NCBI RefSeq assembly: GCF_004770895.1
Contig: NZ_RQHS01000019.1
Span: forward strand, 558,001-622,000
From: Leptospira dzoumogneensis
GTDB lineage: Bacteria; Spirochaetota; Leptospiria; Leptospirales; Leptospiraceae
DNA: 64,000 bases
Direction of reading: 5' to 3'
The notes beneath the pieces are model-generated. The model did not search any database. It saw only the letters and a program-made list of their open reading frames with translations, and was not told the DNA's origin. The position numbers and the translations under genes are program-made. Positions 40,621-48,878 of this stretch are shown one piece after another. How positions within the stretch are numbered: position 1 is the first letter of the stretch; each line of letters starts with the position of its first letter.

Positions 40621-40652
40621 AATTATGGTAGACAGATCGGTCTACCATAATT
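40621..40652. promoter_or_regulatory. TetR operator, site 2 (perfect inverted repeat)
   Basis: A perfect inverted repeat with 13-bp arms, AATTATGGTAGAC and its complement, around the six-base spacer AGATCG. Its core GTAGAC-N6-GTCTAC is identical to that of site 1. It lies 21 bases before the TetR gene, so the regulator probably represses both itself and the thioesterase gene. Confidence 0.8.
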
Positions 40653-40672
40653 ATAATCAAAATTGAAAAAAG

Positions 40673-41269
40673 ATGAGAATCCAGAAGGACTTAATTCGGT
40701 CGGAAGACCCTGCAAAGGACAGGATCCTAAAGGCAGCTTTCAAATTATTCTATTCCAAGGGTTATCCCAATACAGGAATAAATGAAATTTTGGAAGAAGC
40801 GGGAGCCTTTAAGAAAAGTTTGTACATCCACTTTCCTTCCAAAAAGGATTTGGGTAAGGCTTATCTTTTGGAACAAGAAGAAGCAATATTAGGTTTTGTT
40901 AAAAGGATCGCTAAAAAAGAAAATAAGTATTCGGATTTCATTAAATCTTGGATGAGGATGTTGAGAAGAGGACTTAAAAATACTTATATTTACGGCTGCC
41001 CTTACGCGAATTTATCCAACCAAACCCATGACGAGCCCGAGATATCGGATTTCGTAAAGGTCGCATTAAATCGCTGGGTCCAGGATTTCGAAAATTGTTT
41101 AAAAGATATTACTTGGAATTCTAAAAAGTCCAAAACCGGATCCGAGTTAAAGGAAATTTCCGAAAGTATCCTTTTTTATTACCAAGGCGCTTTACAGTTA
41201 TATGGAATGTCCGGAGATTTCAAACATATACATCGATTGGAAAAAGCGCTTTTATCCTTAGATAAATAA
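40673..41269 (+). CDS. TetR-family transcriptional regulator
   Basis: A 198-residue repressor. The helix-turn-helix is at about 15-60: RILKAAFKLFYSKGYPNTGINEILEEAGAFKKSLYIHFPSK. The C-terminal ligand domain is divergent, as usual, with a short YGCPYANL motif seen in several TetR regulators near aldehyde or acyl-metabolism genes. It faces the thioesterase gene across two near-identical palindromes, so its ligand may be an acyl compound (inference). The ATG at 40673 leaves the HTH intact. Confidence 0.9.
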   Translation: MRIQKDLIRSEDPAKDRILKAAFKLFYSKGYPNTGINEILEEAGAFKKSLYIHFPSKKDLGKAYLLEQEEAILGFVKRIAKKENKYSDFIKSWMRMLRRGLKNTYIYGCPYANLSNQTHDEPEISDFVKVALNRWVQDFENCLKDITWNSKKSKTGSELKEISESILFYYQGALQLYGMSGDFKHIHRLEKALLSLDK

Positions 41270-41286
41270 TATCTTTTTAGAATATA

Positions 41287-41883
41287 TTAATCCCAAATAG
41301 AGTTAGCACATTCGACTAGATCGCCCGCGAAATAATGAGGGAAAGAATATGCTAATTTTCCCATGATCGGGTTTAGATCTTTATAAGAAACGGAATCTAT
41401 TCTTAGGGTATCCGATTCGTCCCTGTAAATTTTGAATTTTAAATGAAGTTTGAATTTATCCTTTCCGAATTTGAAACTAGTATTGTTTTTACATGATTTA
41501 AAACAACTATCGTATTCTTCTTCGACGTTTTGATTGGCACGAAGAGTATGTGATTGTTCTTTACAGTTGAAAGAACATTCGTCCGGATCGGAAGGTTCAT
41601 ACGGAAATTCGACCAGTACTTCTTTATTTCCTTCGGTCTTATAAGATCCACGTATGATAGGTACTAATTCTCCAGGTCTTCTGCTTCTCATTACGGCACT
41701 TGTAGGAGGACTGAGGATCAATTCTAATCCGCTGATCTCTAAATAAAGTTTGGAATCAATTTTGGGAAAATTTTTTTCCCAGTTTAAACATATAGTCTTA
41801 CTTTCCGACTGAGCTCCTAAGAAAAAAGGAAAACTGAGTGCGAAACAAAGTAGAATGGAGAACGAAAACAACTTAACTTTCAT
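41287..41883 (-). CDS. Exported protein of unknown function
   Basis: About 198 residues, starting at the ATG at 41883, where a typical signal peptide begins (MKVKLFSFSILLCF... FFLGAQS). The mature part is mixed alpha-beta, with an SGLELILSPP strand and a cysteine cluster (SFNCKEQ, CFKSCKNN) that could form disulfides. The end carries LVECANSIWD. I do not recognise the family. It is convergent with the TetR gene (17-base gap) and downstream of the Tag gene on the same strand after 178 bases. Confidence 0.65.
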   Translation of the reverse strand: MKVKLFSFSILLCFALSFPFFLGAQSESKTICLNWEKNFPKIDSKLYLEISGLELILSPPTSAVMRSRRPGELVPIIRGSYKTEGNKEVLVEFPYEPSDPDECSFNCKEQSHTLRANQNVEEEYDSCFKSCKNNTSFKFGKDKFKLHLKFKIYRDESDTLRIDSVSYKDLNPIMGKLAYSFPHYFAGDLVECANSIWD

Positions 41884-42061
41884 TTGTCTGAAAGATATTT
41901 TATAATGGGTTAGGATAGTCTGCCAGCAGAAAAACCTGCTTTTCATTACAGATTTAGCATTACTTATTGCTCTTTGCTTCCAATTTTCGGATGTCTTTCG
42001 CGAATTCCTCTAAAAGAGAAGGATCGAATTTTTTCCGGAATAATTTTAGATCGGGAGAGAT

Positions 42062-42631
42062 CTATTTTTTCTTTTTAGAATTCCATGCAGGCTTGGACTT
42101 TAATACTTTTTTATAGATGGGACAGCCTGGTCCGTGAGCGCCTTCTAAATATCCGGTGCTCATTAAAAATTCATTCACTATCTCTCCGCCTACGAATACA
42201 AAAGTTTTTTTGAATAGTTTGGTCCATTCTTCTAATGATTTAGGATGATGAGAAGCCAGCCAATCTTGAAAGCTTCCGAATTCTTTTTGCAGGCCGACAA
42301 TCACATTTGCATTATGAATGGCAGCGCTTATTTTAAGCCTGTTCCGAATGATACCCGCATCGTTCAAAAGCCGATCAAAATCTTTTTCAGAAAACTTAGA
42401 GATCTTTTTAATGGAAAAGTCTTTGTAAGCCTTGCGAAAGTTTTCCTTTTTTCTTAAGATCGTGGTCCAGGAAAGTCCGGCTTGGTTGATCTCTAATATA
42501 AGCCTGCCGAATAGTTCGTCGTCCGATCTTAAAGTGAAACCGTACTCTGTGTCGTGATAGATCTTGTTTTCAGGATCTTTGTCCTTTTCGAGAGAAAGAA
42601 CATAATGGCAATATTTTGTAAGAGAATTCAT
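42062..42631 (-). CDS. tag: DNA-3-methyladenine glycosylase I
   Basis: Tag removes 3-methyladenine from DNA. The 189 residues match the family length and patterns: the N-terminal YCHY and IYHDTEYGFTL segments, LILEINQAGLSWTTILRKK for the helix-hairpin region, and a C-terminal HGPGCP. The cysteine and histidine ligands of the structural zinc (C8, H26, and H and C in HGPGC) are all present. After the TAG stop, the same frame stays open for 33 more codons with protein-like composition (see findings). The gene stands alone between a predicted terminator and an exported-protein gene. Confidence 0.9.
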   Translation of the reverse strand: MNSLTKYCHYVLSLEKDKDPENKIYHDTEYGFTLRSDDELFGRLILEINQAGLSWTTILRKKENFRKAYKDFSIKKISKFSEKDFDRLLNDAGIIRNRLKISAAIHNANVIVGLQKEFGSFQDWLASHHPKSLEEWTKLFKKTFVFVGGEIVNEFLMSTGYLEGAHGPGCPIYKKVLKSKPAWNSKKKK

Positions 42632-42675
42632 ATGATAAGAAGAAGATCCTATGAATTAGGTCGCTTCTAACAAAA

Positions 42676-42716
42676 GAACAGGCAAGAAATTTTTCGAATT
42701 CTTCTCTTGCCTGTTC
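42676..42716 (-). terminator. Intrinsic terminator of the FabG-like gene
   Basis: A perfect 12-bp inverted repeat, GAACAGGCAAGA and its complement, with a 17-base loop. Read on the minus strand it follows the FabG-like stop codon by 26 bases and is followed by TTTTGTT, so it ends the MarR - FabG-like unit. Confidence 0.75.
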
Positions 42717-42742
42717 GTAAAACTATAAAACATGTATTCGGT

Positions 42743-43492
42743 CTAAAAACCGATCAACATTCCCCCATCCACTCTAAGAGTCGCTCCTGTAATCCAATCC
42801 GCCTCCTCCGAAGAAAGGAACGCGACAGCAGAGGCAACGGCTTCTTCCGGATTTCTTTTGATCTTTAAAGGAATAGAATCCAAGATAGAATTTCTAATTT
42901 CTTCCGGAACATGCTCGGCAAATCGGTTATTGATAAAGCCGGAAGCAACACAATTCACCGTGATATTTCTAGAAGCAAGTTCTCTGGCCGCGGACTTAGT
43001 AAGAGCAAATAGTCCTGCCTTTGCGGAAGAATAGTTTGCCTGCCCTGCATTACCGTAAAATCCGGAAACCGATCCGATGTTTACAATCCTACCTGAACTT
43101 TTCTTTAACATGAACTTTGCAGCAGTCTGGATGCCGAAGAAGGCGGCTTTCAAATTTACGGAATGTACCTTCTCCCATTTTTCCTCGGACATTCTTAAGA
43201 GAAGATCGTCCTGAACTACTCCTGCATTATTGATCCAAATATCCAAGGCTCCGGTTTTCTCTATTGCAAATTCAGCCAATTCTTTGTTTTGGATCTTAGA
43301 AGTAACATCGCAAGTTTTCCAGAAAACTCCTTCCGGATCGTATTTTGCTAACTCTTCTGCCGTTTCCTTACAATTGGAATTTTCTAGATCAGAAAGAATA
43401 ACTTTTGAACCTCTTTCTAAAAACATTTTTGCGATCTCTTTGCCGATTCCTCTCGCCGATCCGGTGATCACCGCAGTTTTACCTTCTAACAT
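42743..43492 (-). CDS. Short-chain dehydrogenase, FabG-like
   Basis: About 249 residues. The Rossmann motif TGSARGIGKEIA, the NNAG motif, the catalytic Ser in NIGSVSGFYG and the YSSAKAG tetrad (Y-x3-K) are all present, typical of 3-oxoacyl-ACP or other beta-ketoacyl reductases. The ATG at 43492 is set by AGGAG just upstream; an earlier frame start to 43534 would cross the MarR operator. It lies downstream of the MarR gene, with a palindrome in between, so it is probably controlled by it. Substrate cannot be assigned; it need not be the essential FabG. Confidence 0.88.
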   Translation of the reverse strand: MLEGKTAVITGSARGIGKEIAKMFLERGSKVILSDLENSNCKETAEELAKYDPEGVFWKTCDVTSKIQNKELAEFAIEKTGALDIWINNAGVVQDDLLLRMSEEKWEKVHSVNLKAAFFGIQTAAKFMLKKSSGRIVNIGSVSGFYGNAGQANYSSAKAGLFALTKSAARELASRNITVNCVASGFINNRFAEHVPEEIRNSILDSIPLKIKRNPEEAVASAVAFLSSEEADWITGATLRVDGGMLIGF

Positions 43493-43507
43493 ATACGCTC
43501 TCCTAAT

Positions 43508-43525
43508 TATTTCGATGTCGAAATA
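43508..43525. promoter_or_regulatory. MarR-type operator upstream of the FabG-like gene
   Basis: Perfect inverted repeat TATTTCGA-TG-TCGAAATA in the 53-base gap between the MarR stop and the FabG-like start. A near copy lies upstream of the MarR gene itself. Confidence 0.72.
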
Positions 43526-43545
43526 TTGATGCAAAAAAATTTACA

Positions 43546-43974
43546 TCACAGATCAAAATTCGAATGGATTTTAGTTAAAATTCGCATGAATTCTTCCTTT
43601 TCCCTTTGCTCTAAATTTTGGCTAAGTTTTGTAAGTGTGGCCTTAGAAGCTCTTTGAACCTTCTCTAAAGTTTGTTTTCCTTTATCCGTTAATTCCGCAG
43701 AAGTTACTCTTTCGTCTTCATATGGTTTGGATCTTTTAACATAGCCGAATTCTTCCATTTTATCCAAAAGAGCAGTCACAGTAGAGTTTGTCCTATCCAG
43801 CAGTTTTGCTAATTCGCTCATAGTGAGAGGACCTTCTTTACCCAAAACAAAGAGCACACCTCCGTGAGCTGGAACCAAATCTTGGATTCCCTGCTTCAGA
43901 AATTCTTCAGACAAATGTTTTTGGATCCGATCCCTGGTCCTGGATAATAAATGAATTACATACTCCGGTTTCAT
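43546..43974 (-). CDS. MarR-family transcriptional regulator
   Basis: A 142-residue winged-helix regulator. The winged helix is seen in GPLTMSELAKLLDRTNSTVTALLDKMEEFGYVKRSKPYEDERVTSAELTDKG, with the DxR wing residues. The helical ends form the dimer domain. Two similar palindromes flank the gene: one directly before its start codon and one before the FabG-like gene downstream, so it likely represses both and responds to a small hydrophobic ligand, as is common in the family. The start is at 43974, two bases from the operator. Confidence 0.92.
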   Translation of the reverse strand: MKPEYVIHLLSRTRDRIQKHLSEEFLKQGIQDLVPAHGGVLFVLGKEGPLTMSELAKLLDRTNSTVTALLDKMEEFGYVKRSKPYEDERVTSAELTDKGKQTLEKVQRASKATLTKLSQNLEQREKEEFMRILTKIHSNFDL

Positions 43975-43975
43975 T

Positions 43976-43993
43976 TATTTAGACATCGAAATA
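43976..43993. promoter_or_regulatory. MarR-type operator at the marR start
   Basis: TATTTAGA-CA-TCGAAATA, one mismatch from the perfect palindrome found before the FabG-like gene. It begins two bases upstream of the MarR start codon, where bound protein would block transcription or initiation. Confidence 0.68.
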
Positions 43994-44172
43994 GTTGAAA
44001 AGTTTTGTCAAGAAAAAAAAGGGAGGGATTTCTAATACTTAGGGGTCTCATTTTCTACATAATTTGGATTAGTATTTAGTCTCTTTCGAAGTTCAGAAAT
44101 TTATTTCCAAAATGGTTTTTCTTCGAAAATTCTGAAAAAACCTCCATTCATTCATGTTAAGATTATTTAGAT

Positions 44173-44676
44173 ATGGGACTTTCGTTTAGACATTTCTTTT
44201 ATTCCCTGCTTTTCGTTCTCTCTTTTATATTGAGTTCGAATTGTGAGGGTGATTTGTACGAGATCCAAGATCCTTCCTTAGGAATGGTGAAAGACGCGGC
44301 CTATTACGTAGAGACTCACAAGTTGACAGACACTCGGAATTTGAGAATTTTTGCCGAGCCTTCCGATCATAATGTGTACGTTCATTTTAATTTGAAAGTT
44401 TCTCCCGAACTTTTTTTGAAAGAAGGTTGGAAGAAGAGCAATCCAGTTGATGAGAATTTTTGGAAAGAAGAATTGGCTTGGGACATTCTTCATTTTGGAT
44501 TGGAAGCTCCTCTAGAACTTGGGGATGCTCAAGTTTATATTAGAGAAGATCTGTCAGGAAATTTTTCAGGTAATCTAGAGGTGCTTGTTCTAACCGGAAA
44601 CGGAAGTGAAGGTTATCTAGTCAGCAGGCAATTTACTTCGGATTCTAAATCTTACTTAAGCAATTTTAGTTTTTAG
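44173..44676 (+). CDS. Hypothetical lipoprotein
   Basis: A 167-residue protein with a signal peptide and a loose lipobox (ILSSNC, Cys24). The mature part contains a NVYVHFNLKVSPELFLKEGW segment and a beta-rich end. I do not recognise the family. It stands alone on its strand and overlaps the convergent exported-protein gene by 11 bases. Confidence 0.6.
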   Translation: MGLSFRHFFYSLLFVLSFILSSNCEGDLYEIQDPSLGMVKDAAYYVETHKLTDTRNLRIFAEPSDHNVYVHFNLKVSPELFLKEGWKKSNPVDENFWKEELAWDILHFGLEAPLELGDAQVYIREDLSGNFSGNLEVLVLTGNGSEGYLVSRQFTSDSKSYLSNFSF

Positions 44677-45457
44677 GTTTTTCTTGGGAGCCTGCAGGTT
44701 CCCTGAAATTGATCTCGAATATATCGTAATGTGATTCTCTGACTCCAGTCACGAATGCTACAGAGACTCCCAAATAATATTTGCCTGTATACTTCATCGC
44801 CTTCCATGCATACTCAGCCATTTCTTCGGAAGTAATGGAGAATGGATGTATCCTACCTTTAGATTCATCCATATAAAGACCTTCGTAAGTACCTACGATC
44901 GTGCCCTTATATTCTAGGCTGAGTATTCTTCCCATTACGGAGAAATTCCTTTTTCCTCCGGTCTTCTTACTTACCATCTTATCGATCGGATGAGAAGTAT
45001 CGTGAGCTTGGACCCAAACGGTAATTCTTCCGCTTGGATCTTTTACCGGAGCAGTATGTGGTATTATGTTTTCTTGATATTGGGCGTGGATTACTTCTAC
45101 ACTGCTGGAAAGTGCGATTGGCTGTATTCTGTGGATATTGAACTGGATCAGTATGGTCTGATTCAGATTTTTCATTAAGAAGTTAACCGCATCCGCATTT
45201 TCCGGACGAACGCTGAAATTTGCCTTTTTACGCATTGGCACATAACATTCATCCCGAGTTTCTTCACATTCTTGGGCCGGATCATAGGTAATTACCTCTA
45301 TCACTCCCTCATAGGACTCGTATACGATCCCTCGGCTTTCGAATTGGATTAATTTGGCGACCGTCCAGCCTTCCGAATAGGTTCCCAGGGCAAAAGTAGG
45401 GGAATGGAAGAATAAAACCGAAATATAAACAAAAACGGAATATTTTCTGAGGGTCAT
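44666..45457 (-). CDS. Exported protein with two internal repeats
   Basis: A 263-residue protein with a signal peptide ending PTFALG. Two halves look alike: FESRGIVYESYEGVIEV followed by FSVRPENADAVNFLMKNL in the first, and LEYKGTIVGTYEGLYMDES followed by FSITSEEMAEYAWKAMKYTG in the second. Each therefore has a (G-x-Y-EG) strand pair and then a helix, indicating an internal duplication of about 110 residues. The function is unknown. It ends 11 bases inside the convergent lipoprotein gene, and its promoter must lie in the 520-base gap upstream. Confidence 0.68.
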   Translation of the reverse strand: MTLRKYSVFVYISVLFFHSPTFALGTYSEGWTVAKLIQFESRGIVYESYEGVIEVITYDPAQECEETRDECYVPMRKKANFSVRPENADAVNFLMKNLNQTILIQFNIHRIQPIALSSSVEVIHAQYQENIIPHTAPVKDPSGRITVWVQAHDTSHPIDKMVSKKTGGKRNFSVMGRILSLEYKGTIVGTYEGLYMDESKGRIHPFSITSEEMAEYAWKAMKYTGKYYLGVSVAFVTGVRESHYDIFEINFREPAGSQEKPKN

Positions 45458-45978
45458 AAATCTCTATTGGACGAGGTTTTTGGGCTGTTACTATCTATCG
45501 GCATATGCCGACCCCGAAGGTTTAAGTATTTTCCCTTTATAAGCCGATCCGAAGCAAAATATCGAAATTTTTCTTTCCAAATTTATCACAATCAGGTTTC
45601 AAAATCCCCTTAATTTGGGGGTTTTTGCGGGTAAAGGTTCTCCTCGGAGATGGCCCGTTTGGTTCGGCATAGGTGCCCCTTCTTCTGAATGGTCCTTATT
45701 TTCCTTTATACGTTATCCGACACGTCTTTTATGTTTATCCAATTTGGGGTATGTATTTTTAAGAAAAATCAATCAAGGAGAGAATAACTTTTCGTATACT
45801 AAGCGGTTTAGGGAAAAAACTTAGATAAAACAAGTTGGATAATACATTTTTGATAATTTTTTGGGAACCTTTGTCTGTATTGTATACAATTCTGGCTAAC
45901 GTAGAAAGAAGGCATTATTCATCCTTTTCGGGATTGGTGCTTATAAAATTGGAAACAGAGAGGTCGAAAAGTTCCGAT
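45458..45978. other. 520-base gene-free leader with palindrome and terminator-like hairpin
   Basis: This interval separates the exported-protein gene (minus) from the ASH-metzincin gene (plus). It holds a perfect 14-bp palindrome TCGGCATATGCCGA (45498-45511), a terminator-like hairpin (45602-45626), a GC-richer stretch around 45625-45690, and an AAGGAGAG site near 45776 that matches no clear start codon. A short frame at 45615-45824 is not convincing as a gene. The region may be a regulated leader or hold a small RNA. Confidence 0.5.
45602..45626. terminator. Terminator-like hairpin upstream of the ASH-metzincin gene
   Basis: CCCC and GGGG pair around TTAATTT, flanked by AAAA and TTTT, so the structure would work in either direction. 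No gene on the plus strand ends before it, so it is either an attenuator or the end of a small RNA. Confidence 0.5.
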
Positions 45979-48867
45979 ATGAAACGGCTCACGACATTTT
46001 TTCTCAAGAGTTTATTAACTCTTGTTATTCTTTTCTCCTTCGTAAATTGTCCGAAGGGCGGAGGAAAGGGGCCTCTGCTTTTGCCGCCCGGCGAAACTGC
46101 AGAAACTCCCAATCCTGATCCTACCATTCGAGTTTATAGAGGAAGTGGTACTGTAACTTCTGTACCGGATACTTCTACCGAAAGTTTGGGAAGTGTGAAA
46201 ATTACTCAAAGCAGTACTGCTAGAGTTTTCACGATCCAAAATAACGGTGAGCAAACTTTAAATCTTACCAGCACTCCGATCGTCGCAAAGACAGGAGCAG
46301 ATGCTGCGCAATTTACTGTGGATCAATCAGGTACCGATAATGTTTTGGATCCTGGAGAAACTACTGAGTTTTCAGTGACCTTCTCCCCTTCCGGATCAAC
46401 TGGTACTAAATCCGCTCAGCTGCAAATAGCGTCTAACGATCCGAACACTCCTACTTTTATTTTGAACTTGAGCGGAACTGCAAATCCTGCACCTGCTCCG
46501 GATATCCAAGTAAAAAGAGGATCCACTACTTTTACGAGTGGTTCTAGCGTTCATACGTTTACAAGTGTTCAAGAGAATACGAGCGGAACTGCCGTATCTT
46601 TTACGATCAATAATATCGGAGATGCTGCTTTAAATTTAAGTACGATTACTCTAACCGGAACGAATGCGAATCAGTTCAGTTTGGACACAACCGGAATAAG
46701 CAGCACTGTTGCAGCTTCCGGTTCCACAACATTCTCCGTAACATTCTCTCCTACTTCTACAGGAGCGAAAACTGCAACGATCACTATTCCGAGTGACGAT
46801 GCCGGAACTCCTAATTACACTTTCGGTCTTTCCGGAACCGGGAATCCAACTCCTGTTCCTGAAATGAACGTCCAAAGAGTTACAGGTTCCGTAAATATCG
46901 CAGATGGAAGTGGTTCTTTCGATTTTGGAAGCCAAGTGGAGAATGTTGCAGGTTCCGCAGTTCAATTCAGGATCCAAAATTTGGGTACTGCTGCATTGAC
47001 TTTATCCGGAACTCCTATTGTGGAAGTCACCGGAACAAATTCGAATCAGTTCGAAGTTACTATTCAGCCAAGCACCTCAAGTATTGCTTCCGCCGGAACC
47101 GCTACTTTCTCCGTTCGATTTGTTCCTACTTCTACCGGAGCAAAAACCGCTTCTATCTCGATAGCGAATAACGACTCAGACGAGAATCCTTATGATTTTA
47201 CGATCACAGGTACCGGAACTCCAACACCTGCTCCTGAAATTAATTTGAAACAAGGTTCTACAAGTATCGCAAGTTCTGGAACATATTCGGGTATGGCTGA
47301 TACGAGAATTGGTACTACTAGTGCAACTACAACATTTACCGTTGAAAACACTGGAACCGCAACCTTGAACTTAACAGGAGGCACTCGTGTAGTCGTAGGG
47401 GGAACGGATTCTTCTCTGTTCACTGTGGCTTCTCAACCTGCTGCTACTGTTGCAGCGAGTGGAACATCTACTTTCACGGTAACATTCTCTCCTACTTCTA
47501 CCGGAACTAAAACTGCGACTTTAACGATCGCAAATAACGATTCGGATGAAGGTAGTTATGTGATCAATTTGTCTGCAAATGGAATTGAGCCAAGTGCCCC
47601 TTGTTTCGATATCACCAATCAAACCATTAGTTCTAACTTAGGAAGTATTGCGAACTATGGTGGAAGCGGCCAAACATTGTATTATTCAAGCACGATCCCG
47701 ATAATTATCGGGCCTTCGAACCCTGCGGCGATCTATTATATCAATCAACCGCATAGCATGACTTCTACATTGTTCGGAATGTTCAGCGGGATTTATAATT
47801 CTACTCAGACAGCTCTTTATGAGACAAGGGATGGAGTAGGACTTACGAATTTCTCCGGATTGTTACCATACGGAACAACTTCTTCTCAGTTCTTAAATCT
47901 TCTGGGAGGTTCCGGAGCGATCACAATCACTCCTAATGCTTCTCAAGCTGTTTATTTCGACGTGAATTCTCCGGTCAGCTTTGCTGCAACTAACGCAAGC
48001 TACTCGATCGTGAAAGGATGTCATGCAAGACTGAACGAAGAAAGAACATTTACTACCACTACAGGTACTACAAGTACCAGCGGTTTGTCTAAGGTTTGGA
48101 CTTACAGAAAGAAATTGAATATCAGATTGATATTCGTTCAAGGTTCTTACCCTACTTATACCGTTGCAGGATTACAAGACGCGGTTGATAGAATTACCAG
48201 CATCTATTCTCAAGATTCAGTGAAAATAGACGTTCAATTCACGGCTACGAGTGTAAATGCTTCCGAGTTCTTGGATCTTACGGATTTCGAAGATGAGACT
48301 GGAACACTTGCAAGTTCTTTGACTAAGTTGTACACTACGACCGGTTCTTCTCAAAATGCTAATTCCTTGAATATCTTCCTAACTTCGGATACTTCTAATA
48401 CGAATTATGCAGGATTACTTGGAATGGCCGCGGGTATCCCTGGAGTTCCTGGAATAGTAGCTACGAAGAAGGCTGGAATGATCGTGTTGATCGAACCTCA
48501 TAGAACTTCCGGATCCGCTGCGACTGCTTTAAGCGCGGCTGACCAACAGTTCTTGGGTGATACGATCGCTCACGAAGCAGGTCACTTCTTGGGACTTTTC
48601 CATACGAACGAAAGAAAAGGAGCAAGCTCCACGTTGAGCATGTTCGGTCTGAATGCGAGAGATGCTTTGATCGAAACTCCTTACTGCTTGAGTTCCCAGG
48701 ATATTAACACTGACGGTTTCGTATCCATCTCGGAATGTTCCGGATCAGGATTCACCAACTCTGGTGCCTCAAACCTGATGTTCTGGGCGGGGGACGGAGT
48801 AACTCCTCAAATCCAACTTACAGGCGAACAAGGTTGGGTCCTAAGAAGTAACCCGTTGGCATATTAA
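45979..48867 (+). CDS. Lipoprotein with four ASH-like modules and a metzincin-type protease domain
   Basis: About 962 residues. The ATG at 45979 starts a lipoprotein signal peptide ending SFVNC; an open frame from a TTG at 45835 lacks support. Four choice-of-anchor-D/ASH-type beta modules follow (about 52-170, 171-294, 295-416 and 417-537). Each has the TFTI.N.G...L core, the FSVTFSPTSTGAKTATITI strand and an NP-P-PAPEI linker. The C-terminal 420 residues hold a metzincin site, HEAGHFLGLFH (H865, H869, H875), with a later NLMFW Met-turn (M934). It should be a cell-surface zinc protease on a repeat stalk. A signal-peptide protein gene follows 11 bases later. The substrate is unknown. Confidence 0.85.
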   Translation: MKRLTTFFLKSLLTLVILFSFVNCPKGGGKGPLLLPPGETAETPNPDPTIRVYRGSGTVTSVPDTSTESLGSVKITQSSTARVFTIQNNGEQTLNLTSTPIVAKTGADAAQFTVDQSGTDNVLDPGETTEFSVTFSPSGSTGTKSAQLQIASNDPNTPTFILNLSGTANPAPAPDIQVKRGSTTFTSGSSVHTFTSVQENTSGTAVSFTINNIGDAALNLSTITLTGTNANQFSLDTTGISSTVAASGSTTFSVTFSPTSTGAKTATITIPSDDAGTPNYTFGLSGTGNPTPVPEMNVQRVTGSVNIADGSGSFDFGSQVENVAGSAVQFRIQNLGTAALTLSGTPIVEVTGTNSNQFEVTIQPSTSSIASAGTATFSVRFVPTSTGAKTASISIANNDSDENPYDFTITGTGTPTPAPEINLKQGSTSIASSGTYSGMADTRIGTTSATTTFTVENTGTATLNLTGGTRVVVGGTDSSLFTVASQPAATVAASGTSTFTVTFSPTSTGTKTATLTIANNDSDEGSYVINLSANGIEPSAPCFDITNQTISSNLGSIANYGGSGQTLYYSSTIPIIIGPSNPAAIYYINQPHSMTSTLFGMFSGIYNSTQTALYETRDGVGLTNFSGLLPYGTTSSQFLNLLGGSGAITITPNASQAVYFDVNSPVSFAATNASYSIVKGCHARLNEERTFTTTTGTTSTSGLSKVWTYRKKLNIRLIFVQGSYPTYTVAGLQDAVDRITSIYSQDSVKIDVQFTATSVNASEFLDLTDFEDETGTLASSLTKLYTTTGSSQNANSLNIFLTSDTSNTNYAGLLGMAAGIPGVPGIVATKKAGMIVLIEPHRTSGSAATALSAADQQFLGDTIAHEAGHFLGLFHTNERKGASSTLSMFGLNARDALIETPYCLSSQDINTDGFVSISECSGSGFTNSGASNLMFWAGDGVTPQIQLTGEQGWVLRSNPLAY

Positions 48868-48878
48868 TGGAGTCAAAA

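Noticed and set aside
45615..45824. Open frame of 69 codons in the leader of the protease locus
   Set aside because: It starts inside the terminator-like hairpin, has no ribosome-binding site, and its arginine/tryptophan-rich translation resembles no protein I know.
45835..45978. TTG-started 48-residue extension of the ASH-metzincin protein
   Set aside because: The ATG at 45979 directly starts a proper lipoprotein signal peptide; the extension would bury it.
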